Source: Cryobacterium frigoriphilum (GTDB taxonomy: Bacteria; Actinomycetota; Actinomycetes; Actinomycetales; Microbacteriaceae). Taken from it: a DNA stretch of 64,000 nt. The stretch spans positions 124,001-188,000 of the forward strand of contig NZ_SOHE01000018.1 in assembly GCF_004403305.1 (NCBI RefSeq). The letters run 5' to 3'. A model generated the notes under the pieces. It worked only from the letters and a program-made list of their open reading frames with translations, had not been told where the DNA came from and ran no database searches. This document shows, piece after piece, positions 1-12,680 of this stretch (its first letter is position 1; each line of letters opens with the position of its first letter). The translations under genes and the position numbers were made by a program.

Positions 1-3284
<3,284 letters not shown>

Positions 3285-3303
3285 TTCGGGGTCCCGGCCC
3301 GCC

Positions 3304-3342
3304 GACTCGGCCCGGCGACTCGGCCCGAGGACTCGGCCCCGA
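3304..3342. repeat. 13-bp intergenic tandem repeat, 3 copies
   Basis: Units beginning gactcggccc recur at 3304, 3317 and 3330 between the membrane protein stop and the convergent gabT stop. The period is not a multiple of three. The GC-rich repeat could also fold and act as a terminator for the convergent pair. Confidence 0.8.
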
Positions 3343-3375
3343 GGTCGGGCCCCGACGTCAGACCGCAGGGGTGGC

Positions 3376-4764
3376 TCACGAAGCGGCGAGAACCTCCGCC
3401 AGCACGTCGAGAGCCTCGATCAGCAGGGCATCCGTAATACTCAAGGGCGGCAGCAGACGAATGACGTTGCCGTAGGTTCCGCAGCCGAGCAGCAGCACCC
3501 CCTGGGCGTGAGCGGATGCGAGCACTCGGGCGGTCAACGCCGCGTCGGGCTCCCCCGTGGCCGGGTCGATCAGTTCGAGCGCCATCATGGCGCCGCGTCC
3601 GCGCACCTCGCCGACGCGCGGGTCATCGATCGCCCCGAGCTGCGCCCCGATGATCGCTCCGATGTGTCGGGCACGAGCGACGAGGTTCTCATTCTCATAG
3701 GTCGCGATCGTCGCGAGTGCCGCCGCGCAGGCGAGCGGGTTTCCGCCGTAGGTACCGCCCAGGCCGCCACCCTGTGGTGCGTCCATGATTTCGGCGCGCC
3801 CGGTTACGGCGGACAGCGGCAGGCCGCCGGCGATGCCCTTCGCGGTGCAGATCAAGTCGGGCACGATTGCCTCGTGGTCGCACGCAAACATGTCCCCGGT
3901 GCGGGCGAAGCCGGTCTGTACTTCGTCGGCGATGAAGACCACGTTGTGGGCCCGGCACCAGTCCACGAGCGTCGGCAGAAAGCCCGCTGCGGGAACGATG
4001 AAACCGCCCTCACCCTGGATGGGCTCAATGATGACGGCAGCGAGGTTGTCGGCGCCGATCTGCTTCTCGATCTGGCTGATCGTGCGGTGAGCAGCTTCGA
4101 CACCCGTCAGGCCGCCGTCCCGCAGGGGGTACGAGGTGGGCACTCGGTAGATCTCGGCGGCGAAGGGGCCGAATCCGTTCTTGTAGGGCTGGTTCTTGGC
4201 GGTGAGACCCATGGTGAGGTTGGTGCGGCCGTGGTAGGCGTGGTCGAAGGCGACCACGGCCTGCTTGCCGGTGAAGTGACGCGCGATCTTGACGGCGTTT
4301 TCGACCGCTTCCGCGCCGGAGTTGAAGAGGGCGCTGCGCTTGTCGTGGTCGCCGGGCGTGAGGCGATTGAGGGCCTCGGCCACGTCGATGTAGGAGTCGT
4401 AGGGCACCACCGAGAAACACGTGTGGGTGAACTGCGCGAGCTGTTCGGTCACGGCGCAGACGAGTGCGGGGGCGCTGTTGCCCACGCCGGTCACGGCGAT
4501 ACCGGAGCCCAGGTCGATGAGCGAGTTGCCGTCGACGTCGACGATCACCGCCCCGCCCGCCGCGACGGCGTAGACGGGCAGTGTCACTCCGACACCGGCA
4601 GAGACGGCCCGATTCTTGCGCGCCGTGAGGGCCAGAGACTTGGGGCCGGGGATGCTGGTGACGAGGCGGCGTTGCTGGGGCAGCGAGGGGCCGCCGAGCG
4701 GAACGGCCTGCTGAACGGCCTGCTGAGTCGAGGCGGTGCGTGCTGCGGTGTCTGCAAGTGTCAT
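3376..4764 (-). CDS. gabT: 4-aminobutyrate aminotransferase (class III PLP)
   Basis: The 462-residue product is a fold-type I PLP aminotransferase that moves the amino group of GABA to 2-oxoglutarate, giving succinate semialdehyde and glutamate. The class III signature is visible: FIADEVQTGFARTG followed by the PLP lysine K309 in the segment CTAKGIAGGLPLSA, and NSGAEAVENAVKIAR near residue 145. Length and the N-terminal segment match actinobacterial GabT. I chose the ATG at 4764, preceded by a GGAG; the frame is open further upstream but that part does not look conserved. It is divergent from a PucR regulator, the usual partner of actinobacterial GABA catabolic genes, so GABA-responsive control is likely. 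Confidence 0.92.
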   Translation of the reverse strand: MTLADTAARTASTQQAVQQAVPLGGPSLPQQRRLVTSIPGPKSLALTARKNRAVSAGVGVTLPVYAVAAGGAVIVDVDGNSLIDLGSGIAVTGVGNSAPALVCAVTEQLAQFTHTCFSVVPYDSYIDVAEALNRLTPGDHDKRSALFNSGAEAVENAVKIARHFTGKQAVVAFDHAYHGRTNLTMGLTAKNQPYKNGFGPFAAEIYRVPTSYPLRDGGLTGVEAAHRTISQIEKQIGADNLAAVIIEPIQGEGGFIVPAAGFLPTLVDWCRAHNVVFIADEVQTGFARTGDMFACDHEAIVPDLICTAKGIAGGLPLSAVTGRAEIMDAPQGGGLGGTYGGNPLACAAALATIATYENENLVARARHIGAIIGAQLGAIDDPRVGEVRGRGAMMALELIDPATGEPDAALTARVLASAHAQGVLLLGCGTYGNVIRLLPPLSITDALLIEALDVLAEVLAAS

Positions 4765-4912
4765 CTGGCTGCTCCAGTTCGAGGTGGTGGGTGTTCCGGC
4801 CGAGATCCATCGTAGGGAGCGGGCCACCGTCGCGCTCTGCCGCGTTGTACAGTGTGAGCAGAAGATTTCACCCGGCTGTATAAGACCCGGCTGGACCAAT
4901 AACCGAGGGTCC
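4765..4912. promoter_or_regulatory. Divergent gabT / pucR control region
   Basis: This 148-bp gap separates two divergent starts. It carries a TATAAG box at 4879-4884 suited to the rightward gene and a TTGTAC at 4845-4850. Promoters for both genes and the PucR binding site must be here, but I cannot define the operator. Confidence 0.5.
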
Positions 4913-6688
4913 GTGATGCTCCCCACTCTGCGACGATTGCTCGCCCGGCCCGAACTGGCCCTGACCCTGCTGACTCCGGAGGGCGGGCTGCCCACCAACG
5001 CGGTGGACGCATCCGTCGTCTGGGTGCACAGCTCTGATCTGCTCGACCCAACGCCGTTTCTTGCTGCGGGGCATCTGCTGCTGACGACCGGCACTCAGTT
5101 CGGCGCCGGAGAGAGCGACGAAAGCGACAACGAGAACGCCCAGGGCCACGAGGATGCTGGCTACATCGCCTACGTCGGGCGGCTGCGGGCCCGCGGGGTC
5201 GTTGCGCTCGGCTTCGGCACCGAGGTCGTGCGGGCTGGAACGCCGAAACAGCTCCGCGCCGCCTGCCGGGATCAGGGTCTGCCGCTGTTCGAGGTACCGT
5301 TCCGCACCCCCTTCATCGCGGTCGAACGGCTCGCCGGCGACCTCATTGCCGAGGAGCGCTTCGCTCGCTCGACCTGGGCGCTGGCAGCCCAGCATGCGAT
5401 TGCCCTCGCGGCGCTGCGGCCCGACGGGCTCAGCGCGACCCTCGCGGAGCTGAGCCGGCAGCTGGACCATTGGGTCGCCCTGTTCGATGTCACGGGCGCG
5501 CTGGACCGGGTGTTTCCGGCGACGGCGTTCGGCGGGGTCTCGGCGGCGGCATCCACTGCGGCATCCACTGCGGCATCCACTGCGGCATCCGCTGGCGAGG
5601 GAGCGCTGCACACCGTGCAGCGCGAGGCCAAACGGCTGCTGAACGACGGGCAACGGGCCAGCAGCTCGGTTATCGCTGGCGGGGAGACACTCACGCTGCA
5701 GACGTTGGGGCGCCCGAGCGCACTGCGCGGAGTGCTCGCGCTCGGCGGCTCGACCGTGCTCGACCGGGCCAGTCAGAGCGTGGTGACGTCGGTCATCGCA
5801 CTTGCCGGGCTGGCCCTCGAGCAGAACAGTGCCCTGGCGCTTTTCGTCGGGCACTTGCGCTCCGGGCTGCTGCGCACCCTGATCGGCGGGGATCTCAGCC
5901 TCGTGCAGGGGGTCGCCGACAAGGTGTGGGGGCCACTTCCGGCCGCGCCGGTGCGGATCGTGCAGGTGCGGGTGGCGGCACAACGTCACGCCGCGTTCAC
6001 TGAATGGCTGGAATTGCGGGTGGAGGCCCGGCCCGGAACGCTGTTCTTCGCCGACCGTGATGACGGCACGACGAGCGTGGGTCCGGTCGGCCCGCGGCCG
6101 GACGCACCCGACAGCGTGCCCGCCAGCGTCGTGACCGCCAGCGTCGTGACCGCCAGCGTCGTGACCGCCAGCATCCTGCCCGGCAGCGTCGTGCTGTGTG
6201 TGCGGGCCGACGAGACGGAGATCGCCGCCGAGGTCTGCTCCCTCTTCGGGGCCTGGGCCGGGATCTCCGATCCGAGCGACTACGACGCCCTCCCCGCGGC
6301 GCTCGCGCAGTCTACGCAGGCGCTCGAGCGGGCGTGTGAAGCGCCACCCGGCGTCGTGGAGTTCGCGGCGATCTCCCGGCAGGGGGTACTCGCGCTTCTG
6401 GCCCGAACGGATGCCCGCACCATCGCTCTCGCGGCCCTCGGGCCCCTGCTCGCCCATGACGCCGACCACGGATCAGAGTTGGTGCGGACGCTGCGTGTGT
6501 GGCTCGAGCACAACGGCCAGTTCGGCGCCGTCGCCGACCTGCTCGGCCTGCACCGTCACACCGTGCGGGCCCGTATCGGCCAGATCGAACACCTGATCGG
6601 GCGGGATCTGAGCGCGTTCCCGGCGCGTGCCGACCTGTGGGCGGCGTTGCTCGCCGCGGAACCGACTCTTCCCGCCCGCTCAGGCTGA
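4913..6688 (+). CDS. PucR family transcriptional regulator
   Basis: About 590 residues in three parts. The N-terminal PucR-type domain (residues 1-130) begins [14 protein letters not shown] and includes the hallmark LLTTGTQF segment. A central GGDEF-like region follows, and a C-terminal PucR helix-turn-helix (last 60 residues) has [18 protein letters not shown] then [14 protein letters not shown]. Start is GTG 4913 or ATG 4916; gaggg at 4904-4908 suits either. Divergence from gabT suggests it activates GABA use. Two in-frame tandem repeats, (AAST)n at 5549-5592 and (ASVVT)n at 6122-6196, lie in linkers and probably do not affect the fold. Confidence 0.88.
   Translation: MMLPTLRRLLARPELALTLLTPEGGLPTNAVDASVVWVHSSDLLDPTPFLAAGHLLLTTGTQFGAGESDESDNENAQGHEDAGYIAYVGRLRARGVVALGFGTEVVRAGTPKQLRAACRDQGLPLFEVPFRTPFIAVERLAGDLIAEERFARSTWALAAQHAIALAALRPDGLSATLAELSRQLDHWVALFDVTGALDRVFPATAFGGVSAAASTAASTAASTAASAGEGALHTVQREAKRLLNDGQRASSSVIAGGETLTLQTLGRPSALRGVLALGGSTVLDRASQSVVTSVIALAGLALEQNSALALFVGHLRSGLLRTLIGGDLSLVQGVADKVWGPLPAAPVRIVQVRVAAQRHAAFTEWLELRVEARPGTLFFADRDDGTTSVGPVGPRPDAPDSVPASVVTASVVTASVVTASILPGSVVLCVRADETEIAAEVCSLFGAWAGISDPSDYDALPAALAQSTQALERACEAPPGVVEFAAISRQGVLALLARTDARTIALAALGPLLAHDADHGSELVRTLRVWLEHNGQFGAVADLLGLHRHTVRARIGQIEHLIGRDLSAFPARADLWAALLAAEPTLPARSG
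5549..5592 (+). repeat. 12-bp in-frame tandem repeat, 3.7 copies
   Basis: Units of gcatccactgcg encode an Ala-Ala-Ser-Thr linker in the PucR regulator. Three copies are identical. Confidence 0.9.
6122..6196 (+). repeat. 15-bp in-frame tandem repeat, 5 copies
   Basis: Units of gccagcgtcgtgacc (three identical, two diverged) encode ASVVT-type pentapeptides in the PucR linker. Confidence 0.88.
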
Positions 6689-6709
6689 GCTTGCGGCCAC
6701 GCCGGGGGC

Positions 6710-6765
6710 TGAGACCCGGACTTCGTGCCTGTGCCAGGGCAGGAAGGCACGAAGTCCGTGTCTCA
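6710..6765. terminator. 21-bp stem inverted repeat after pucR (family A)
   Basis: Arms 6710-6730 and 6745-6765 pair over 21 bp with one mismatch around a 14-nt loop; the core is cggacttcgtgcct. It lies 21 bp after the pucR stop. There is no U-tract. The same core recurs at 41761-41814 and, degraded, at 42966-43025. Terminator or RNA-stabilising function is inferred. Confidence 0.75.
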
Positions 6766-6836
6766 ACTGCGTATCCCCGAGATGGGCGTCAGCGCTCGCA
6801 TGCCTTTTCGCTGGAACACGATTACGCTGGAACACG

Positions 6837-7667
6837 ATGACTTCACGACTTGCCACCCCCGCCACCCCGGCCGTCGCCACGCCCTACGAGGATCTGCTGC
6901 GGCACACCCTCGAGAACGGAACCGCCAAGGCCGACCGCACCGGCACCGGCACCACAAGCGTGTTCGGTGCGCAACTGCGCTTCGACCTCAGCCAGGGGTT
7001 TCCCCTGATCACGACGAAGCGCGTGCACTTCAAGTCGATCGCCTACGAGTTGCTGTGGTTTCTCCGTGGCGACAGCAATGTGGGCTGGCTGCGCGAGCAC
7101 GGCGTCTCGATCTGGAACGAGTGGGCCGACGCCGCTGGCGAGCTCGGCCCGGTCTACGGCGTGCAGTGGCGCTCCTGGCCGACTCCCGCGGGCGAGCACA
7201 TCGACCAGATCGCCCAGGTGCTCGAGACCCTGCGCACCGACCCCGACTCCCGACGCATGCTCGTCTCGGCCTGGAACGTCGCCGACATTCCCGAGATGGC
7301 GCTCGCTCCCTGCCACGCCCTGTTCCAGTTCTATGTGGCCGACGGCAAGCTCTCCTGCCAGCTGTACCAGCGCAGCGCCGACCTGTTTCTGGGCGTGCCG
7401 TTCAATATCGCGAGCTACGCCCTGCTGACCCATCTGGTCGCCGCGCAGGTGGGCCTCGAGGTCGGCGACTTCGTCTGGACCGGCGGCGACTGCCACATCT
7501 ACGACAACCACCGCGATCAGGTCGCCGAACAGCTCAGCCGCGAGGCGTATCCGTCGCCCACGTTGAAACTGGCCGCGCGGGACAGCCTGTTCGACTACGA
7601 GTACACCGACTTCGAGGTCGTCGACTACCAGCACCACCCGAGCATCAAGGCCCCCGTTGCCGTCTGA
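6837..7667 (+). CDS. thyA: Thymidylate synthase
   Basis: The 276-residue protein methylates dUMP to dTMP using 5,10-methylene-tetrahydrofolate. Visible family blocks are [19 protein letters not shown] near the N terminus, the catalytic cysteine in [14 protein letters not shown], the dUMP-binding [18 protein letters not shown] and the C-terminal [10 protein letters not shown]. The ATG at 6837 gives a short extra N-terminal arm ([15 protein letters not shown]) before the conserved YEDLLRHTL. folA overlaps its end, the standard coupling because ThyA turns tetrahydrofolate into dihydrofolate, which FolA must reduce. Confidence 0.97.
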   Translation: MTSRLATPATPAVATPYEDLLRHTLENGTAKADRTGTGTTSVFGAQLRFDLSQGFPLITTKRVHFKSIAYELLWFLRGDSNVGWLREHGVSIWNEWADAAGELGPVYGVQWRSWPTPAGEHIDQIAQVLETLRTDPDSRRMLVSAWNVADIPEMALAPCHALFQFYVADGKLSCQLYQRSADLFLGVPFNIASYALLTHLVAAQVGLEVGDFVWTGGDCHIYDNHRDQVAEQLSREAYPSPTLKLAARDSLFDYEYTDFEVVDYQHHPSIKAPVAV

Positions 7668-8181
7668 GCGCGCGCAAGCCGGCGTGCCCGAGGTCGCCAT
7701 GATCTGGGCCCAGGCCCGCGGCGGCGTCATCGGCAGCCAGAACACGATCCCCTGGCGCCTGCCCGAAGACCAGCTGCGATTCAAGGAACTGACCGCCGGC
7801 GGCACCGTCGTCATGGGCCGACGCACCTGGGACTCCCTGCCGGAGCGCTTTCGCCCGCTGCCGAAGCGGCAGAATATCGTCGTCACGCGCAGCGCGTCCT
7901 GGTCAGGCGTTGGCGCGGACGTCGCCGATTCTCCCGCCGAGGCGCTCGTTCTCGCGACGACGTCTGTCGTGTGGATCATCGGCGGCGGCGAGGTCTACGC
8001 CCGATTCCTGCCCCTCGCGACCCGGCTCGAAGTGACCGAACTCGATCTGCAGGTCGCCGGCGACACGGTGGCCCCGCTCATTGATGAATCGTGGCGGATC
8101 GCGCAGGCGAGCGAATGGATACTGTCGCGCACGGACATCCGCTACCGATTCGTCACGTACGAGCGGTCAGACCGGCCGTAA
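7657..8181 (+). CDS. folA: Dihydrofolate reductase
   Basis: It reduces dihydrofolate to tetrahydrofolate with NADPH. Conserved elements are [25 protein letters not shown] (substrate loop with the active-site acid), [22 protein letters not shown] and the NADPH loop [13 protein letters not shown]. Three in-frame starts are possible: TTG 7657 (overlapping thyA by 11 bp), GTG 7684 and ATG 7699. The last sits directly on the conserved first strand, so the real product is 160-174 residues. It is translationally coupled to thyA. Confidence 0.95.
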   Translation: MPSERAQAGVPEVAMIWAQARGGVIGSQNTIPWRLPEDQLRFKELTAGGTVVMGRRTWDSLPERFRPLPKRQNIVVTRSASWSGVGADVADSPAEALVLATTSVVWIIGGGEVYARFLPLATRLEVTELDLQVAGDTVAPLIDESWRIAQASEWILSRTDIRYRFVTYERSDRP

Positions 8182-8228
8182 CGCGAAAAAAGCTGGCCGT
8201 GCGGGGCCGAGCCATGTAGAACTGGGGA

Positions 8229-9983
8229 ATGACCTCGTCACCCCTGATTTTGGGCCCGCTATTGCGCTACGTCGACGAGGTCTCGGCGAGCCTCTGGTTC
8301 GAGACTCGGGATGCCGCAACGGTGTCAGTGAGCATCGCGACAGGCGGCACCGGTGCCTCGACGTTTCGGGCGCAGACCTTTCGGGCGCAGACGTTCGCCG
8401 TGCACGATCATCACTACGCGCTCGTCGAGGTCGACGGGCTCGAACCCGGATCGGTCACTGCCTACACGGTCGAGATCGCCGGCACCCAGGTCTGGCCGCC
8501 CGCTAACTCGGACTTCCCGGCATCCGTCATCGCGACCCTGCGCACTCACCGCCCGTTGCACCTGGCCTTCGGGTCGTGCCGCACGAGCGTTCCGCACGAC
8601 AGGCTCGGCAATCGCACCCACGGGGTCGATGCGCTGCGCGCCTACGCCCTGCGCCTGGCCGCAACCGGCCAGGCCGCCGTGAACGCGGCCCGCCCCGATC
8701 TCGTGCTCTTTCTGGGTGATCAGGTCTACGCCGACATGACGAGCGAGGCCATGCAGGTGTTCATCCGCGGCCGCCGGGAGATCAGCGAACCGCCCGGCGA
8801 GGAACTCGCCGATTTCGAGGAGTACGCGCACCTCTACGAGCTCGCCTGGACCGACCCGGCCAACCGGTGGCTGCTCTCCACCGTGCCGACCGCGATGATC
8901 TTCGACGATCACGATATTCGCGACGACTGGAACGCCTCGCTCAGCTGGAAACGACAGATGGAGACCACCTCGTGGTGGCACGGCCGGATAGTGGCGGGGC
9001 TGGCGTCGTACTGGGTCTATCAGCACCTGGGCAATCTCTCCCCGGTCGAGCGGGCGAGTGACGAGATCTGGCAGCGGGTGTGCGCCCACAATACCGCTGA
9101 GATCGACCAAAAGTACCAAATCGACGAAATCGACCAGTCCGAGCTCGACCTCAGCGAGGTGCTCGATGCGTTCGCGGCGCGCTGTGATCAGCATCCGTCG
9201 ACCTATCGGTGGAGTTACTGCCGCGACTTCACCGACACCCGCCTGATCGTGCTCGACTCCCGCACCACCCGGGTGCTCGATCCAAGCCGCCGTGCCCTGC
9301 TCGACGAATCCGAGACGGCGTGGCTGAGCGAGCATCTGCAGGGCGGCTTTCGCCACGTGCTGATCGGTACGTCGCTGCCGTTTCTGCTGCCGACCGGGTT
9401 GCAGCGCCTGGAATCCTGGAACGAAGCGATCTCCGAGGGCGCCTGGGGGCGCCCGGCCGCCGCTCTCGGTGAGCGGATGCGACAGGCCGTCGACCTGGAA
9501 CACTGGGGTGCGTTCCAGCGCAGCTTTCACGAGGTCGCGGCGCTGGCGACCGAACTGGCCGACGGCAGACGCGGCGACGCGCCCGACACCATCATGTTTC
9601 TCTCGGGCGACGTGCACTACTCATACGTCGAAGAGGTGGAGCGCGGCTCGGGCAGCCGCATCGTGCAGGCCGTCTGTTCGCCGATCCGCAATCCCCTGCC
9701 GGTGCTGCTGCGATCGTTCTCGGCGGTGCTGTCATACGGCGCTTCGCGGCGGTTGAGCGGGCTGCTCGCCCGCTCGGCCCGGGTTCCCGAGCCGCCGTTT
9801 CGGTGGAAGGGGGTGACCGGCCCGTGGTTCGACAACTGCCTCGCGAGCCTGCGCATCGTGCCGGACGGCGTTCGGCTGACCTGGCAGACCGGGGTCGTCG
9901 ATGGGCAGAACCACGAGCATCCGCGGGTCAGAACCGTCGCCGAGATCACGCTGGGCCCGCGCCCGCCAGCCGCAGCCGGCTAG
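8229..9983 (+). CDS. PhoD-like metallophosphatase (alkaline phosphatase D family)
   Basis: The 584-residue protein has an N-terminal beta-rich domain (to about residue 105) and a calcineurin-type metal phosphatase core. Motifs in order: LAFGSCRTS, LVLFLGDQVYADM, MIFDDHDIRDDWN and FLSGDVHYSYVEE. These supply the usual PhoD metal ligands. There is no Sec or Tat signal peptide, unlike classic secreted PhoD, so it may act in the cytosol on phosphodiesters or phosphoesters. A 15-bp duplication (FRAQTFRAQTF, about residues 47-57) lies in the N-terminal domain. It stands alone, with its own start 47 bp after folA. Confidence 0.85.
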   Translation: MTSSPLILGPLLRYVDEVSASLWFETRDAATVSVSIATGGTGASTFRAQTFRAQTFAVHDHHYALVEVDGLEPGSVTAYTVEIAGTQVWPPANSDFPASVIATLRTHRPLHLAFGSCRTSVPHDRLGNRTHGVDALRAYALRLAATGQAAVNAARPDLVLFLGDQVYADMTSEAMQVFIRGRREISEPPGEELADFEEYAHLYELAWTDPANRWLLSTVPTAMIFDDHDIRDDWNASLSWKRQMETTSWWHGRIVAGLASYWVYQHLGNLSPVERASDEIWQRVCAHNTAEIDQKYQIDEIDQSELDLSEVLDAFAARCDQHPSTYRWSYCRDFTDTRLIVLDSRTTRVLDPSRRALLDESETAWLSEHLQGGFRHVLIGTSLPFLLPTGLQRLESWNEAISEGAWGRPAAALGERMRQAVDLEHWGAFQRSFHEVAALATELADGRRGDAPDTIMFLSGDVHYSYVEEVERGSGSRIVQAVCSPIRNPLPVLLRSFSAVLSYGASRRLSGLLARSARVPEPPFRWKGVTGPWFDNCLASLRIVPDGVRLTWQTGVVDGQNHEHPRVRTVAEITLGPRPPAAAG

Positions 9984-10000
9984 CTGCTGGAGCGGGTGGT

Positions 10001-10882
10001 CTAGCCCGGAATCTCGATCCGCGCGGCCGGGGAGGTGCGCGGCCGGGAGCTCAGGGAGATTCCGATGCTCGCGACCGACACGAAGACGAGGGCCGCGATC
10101 TCCTGCCACTGCAGTCCCTGCCCGAGCACGACGAACCCGGCGATCGCCGCGGCCGCCGGCCCGACGCTCTGCAGAATGCCGAACACTCGGGTCGGCAGGG
10201 TGCGCAGCGCGCGCAGTTCCAGGGCGTACGGAATAGCCGACGACATCACGGCAACCAGCAGCAACAACGCGATGAGCGAGGGTTGCAGCGCAACGTTCAG
10301 GGCACCGGATGCCCCGAGCGGCACCGCGACGACGGCCGCGATGACCATCGCCACGGCGAGCCCACCCGTACCGGGCAGGGCCTTGCCCAGGTTTGCGCTT
10401 GCCAGAATGTACCCGGCCCAGCAGATGCCGGCGGCGACCGCATAGGCGACACCGAGCGGGTCCAGACCCGTGACGGCCTGAACGCCGAGCAGCACGACCC
10501 CGGCGAGCGCCAGCAACGCCCAGATCGCGTCGCTCCAGCGGCGCAACTGCACCATCGCGAGCACGAGCGGCCCGAGAAACTCAATCGTGATGGCCACCCC
10601 GATCGGCACGGTCGCGATCGACAGGTAAATGAACTGGTTCATCGCACCGAGCGCAATTCCGAGCAGAATCGCCGCCCGCCAGGCCTTCCATCCCCAGCGC
10701 CACACCTTCGGGCGAAACAGCACCACGAGTATCGCGGCCGCGAACAGCAGCCGCAGCAGGGTCGCTCCGAGCGGCCCGACGGTGTCGAACGAGGACTGTG
10801 CCAGCGCCGCCCCGAACTGCAGGGAGAACATTCCACCCACGATGAGCAGCGGCGCGGGGATGCGGGTGGCGGGAGCAGGCAT
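10001..10882 (-). CDS. EamA/RhtA-type amino acid or metabolite exporter
   Basis: The 293-residue protein has ten predicted membrane helices arranged as two EamA repeats. The first ends around FLGPLVLAMVQLRR, and the second includes SSAIPYALELRALRTLPTRVFGILQSVGPAAAAIAGFVVLGQ, which closely resembles RhtA threonine/homoserine exporters. The ATG at 10882 is the start that fits the first helix. It faces the PhoD-like gene tail to tail with an 17-bp gap. The nearby lysG-lysE pair hints at a cluster for amino acid efflux, though the substrate is not shown. Confidence 0.82.
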   Translation of the reverse strand: MPAPATRIPAPLLIVGGMFSLQFGAALAQSSFDTVGPLGATLLRLLFAAAILVVLFRPKVWRWGWKAWRAAILLGIALGAMNQFIYLSIATVPIGVAITIEFLGPLVLAMVQLRRWSDAIWALLALAGVVLLGVQAVTGLDPLGVAYAVAAGICWAGYILASANLGKALPGTGGLAVAMVIAAVVAVPLGASGALNVALQPSLIALLLLVAVMSSAIPYALELRALRTLPTRVFGILQSVGPAAAAIAGFVVLGQGLQWQEIAALVFVSVASIGISLSSRPRTSPAARIEIPG

Positions 10883-10940
10883 ACGTCGACCGTACAACCG
10901 AGGAACACGCATCGAGCGCACGATTTCCGGTTCGCACCCC

Positions 10941-11840
10941 CTACAGGGCGTGCAGCCGGGCCGCGGCGGTGGAACGCACGGCATCCGTCACGTCGTCAAG
11001 CAGCGGGGAGTCGAGCGTCCAGCGCTGCCAGTACAGCGGCACATCGATGGGCGAGTGCGGCGCCAGCTCGATCAGCTCACCGCGGGCGATCTCGGCGAGG
11101 CACTGCTGCTCGGGCAGCAGCCCCCAGCCGAGCCCGAGCACCACGGCGCGGGCGAAATCGGCAGACGTCGGCACGAATTGCCGGGGCGCGTCGAGATCGT
11201 GGCCAACGACCCGGCGAAAGAAGTCATCCTGCAGGCGGTCGCGGCGGTCGAAGTTCACGACCGGCACCCCGGCCAAACGTGAGGGCGAGGCGTCGCCCTC
11301 AAGCCAGCGGGCCCGAAACGCGGGGCTGCAGACCGCCCGGTAGCGCATGATGCCGAGTTTCTCGGAGCGGCAGCCCTGCACCGGCTCGGGCGTCGACGTG
11401 ACGGCCGCCATCACGGTGCCGGCCCGCAGCAGGCTCGTCGTGTGTTCCTGATCTTCCCGGCTGATCGTGAACACCACGCCGACCGTCGGCGGCAGCGCGG
11501 CGAGCGCCTCCAGAAACCAGGTCGCGAGACTGTCGGCGTTCACGGCGAGCGCCATAGAGCGCCGGCCGGCGTGCATCAGATCGTCATCGAGCGCCCGCAC
11601 GGTATCGGCCTCGAGCAGCTGCATCTGCCGCGCATAGCGCAGCACGACATCCCCCGCGGCGGTCGTCGTGACCGGTGTGACCCGCTGCACGAGCACCTGT
11701 CCGGCAGTGAATTCCATGGCCTTGATGCGCTGCGAGACAGCGGATGCCGTGACCCGCAACCGACGTGCCGCCGCCTCAAAGGTGCCCTCCTCGAGCACCG
11801 CGACGAGGGCGTGCAGGTGATCCATCTGAAACCGCATCAT
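10941..11840 (-). CDS. lysG: LysR regulator of the LysG/ArgP type
   Basis: The 299-residue protein carries an N-terminal winged helix (MDHLHALVAVLEEGTFEAAARRLRVTASAVSQRIKAME) and a LysR effector domain. ArgP/LysG proteins sense intracellular lysine or arginine and activate an exporter. Its divergent neighbour is a LysE exporter, reproducing the corynebacterial lysG-lysE arrangement, which strengthens the specific call. ATG 11840 and ATG 11837 are both possible; GAGG stands 3 or 6 nt upstream, which favours 11837. Confidence 0.88.
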   Translation of the reverse strand: MMRFQMDHLHALVAVLEEGTFEAAARRLRVTASAVSQRIKAMEFTAGQVLVQRVTPVTTTAAGDVVLRYARQMQLLEADTVRALDDDLMHAGRRSMALAVNADSLATWFLEALAALPPTVGVVFTISREDQEHTTSLLRAGTVMAAVTSTPEPVQGCRSEKLGIMRYRAVCSPAFRARWLEGDASPSRLAGVPVVNFDRRDRLQDDFFRRVVGHDLDAPRQFVPTSADFARAVVLGLGWGLLPEQQCLAEIARGELIELAPHSPIDVPLYWQRWTLDSPLLDDVTDAVRSTAAARLHAL

Positions 11841-11909
11841 AAGCCTCGCTTAGGTATCCCAAGAAACATTAGCTGTACACCTCCCCACAGTAGCTCTAAC
11901 GTCAAACTC

Positions 11910-12536
11910 ATGACCGTTTTCGACACCCTCGTGCCCGCGCTCCTCGGTCTGGGCACGGGCCTTGCCCTGATCATCGCGATCGGCACCCAGAACGCCTTTG
12001 TGCTGCGCCTCGGCATCGCGGGCACCAACCGCACCATTGCCGCCGCCGTTGCGGTCTGCGCGTTCAGCGACGCGGTGCTCATTCTGGCGGGGATCGTGGG
12101 AATCGGTGCCCTCGTCGAGACGGCTCCGGGAGCGCTCGTGGTCATCCGCTTTCTGGGTGCAGCCTTTCTGCTCGCCTACGGGCTGTTCGCTCTCGTGCGG
12201 GTGTTCCGGCCGAAGGCGCTCGTCGCGTCGAGCACGGGCGGCATCACCATGAAGGCGGCCGTGCTCACGATCGTGGCGCTGACCTGGCTGAACCCGCACG
12301 TCTACCTCGACACCCTGATCTTTCTGGGATCCGTCGCCAATCAGCAGGGTGAGGCTGCCCGCTGGTGGTGGGGCGGCGGCGCGATCGCCGCGAGCTTTGT
12401 CTGGTTCACGAGTCTCGGGTTCGGGGCCAGGCTGCTGCGGCCGTTCTTTGCCCGGCCCAGCTCCTGGCGGGTGCTCGACGGCATCATCGCCGCCGTCATG
12501 CTGGCCCTGGGCGTGCGGATGGCGATCGGCTTCTGA
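11910..12536 (+). CDS. lysE: LysE family L-lysine/L-arginine exporter
   Basis: The 208-residue membrane protein has about six helices. It shows the LysE hallmarks GLALIIAIGTQNAFVLRLGI at the N terminus and VALTWLNPHVYLDTLIFLGSVA in the second half. It exports basic amino acids when intracellular levels become harmful. The ATG at 11910 lacks a clear Shine-Dalgarno sequence, so a very short or absent leader is possible. The 69-bp gap to lysG must hold both promoters and the LysG site. Confidence 0.92.
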   Translation: MTVFDTLVPALLGLGTGLALIIAIGTQNAFVLRLGIAGTNRTIAAAVAVCAFSDAVLILAGIVGIGALVETAPGALVVIRFLGAAFLLAYGLFALVRVFRPKALVASSTGGITMKAAVLTIVALTWLNPHVYLDTLIFLGSVANQQGEAARWWWGGGAIAASFVWFTSLGFGARLLRPFFARPSSWRVLDGIIAAVMLALGVRMAIGF

Positions 12537-12680
12537 ACCGCCAGGGATCAGGCCAGCCATCTGGCCAACCGGGATCTGGCCAACCCGGATCAGACCAACC
12601 GCACGGAACCGGGAAGGAATCTCCCACCTCCCGGGTTGCATTCGGCGGGCGCGCAGACCGCGGCCCGCGAAGGGAATGCC

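Noticed and set aside
4868-6469. 533-codon open frame opposite pucR
   Set aside because: Antisense shadow; PucR helix-turn-helix and N-terminal domain lie on the plus strand.
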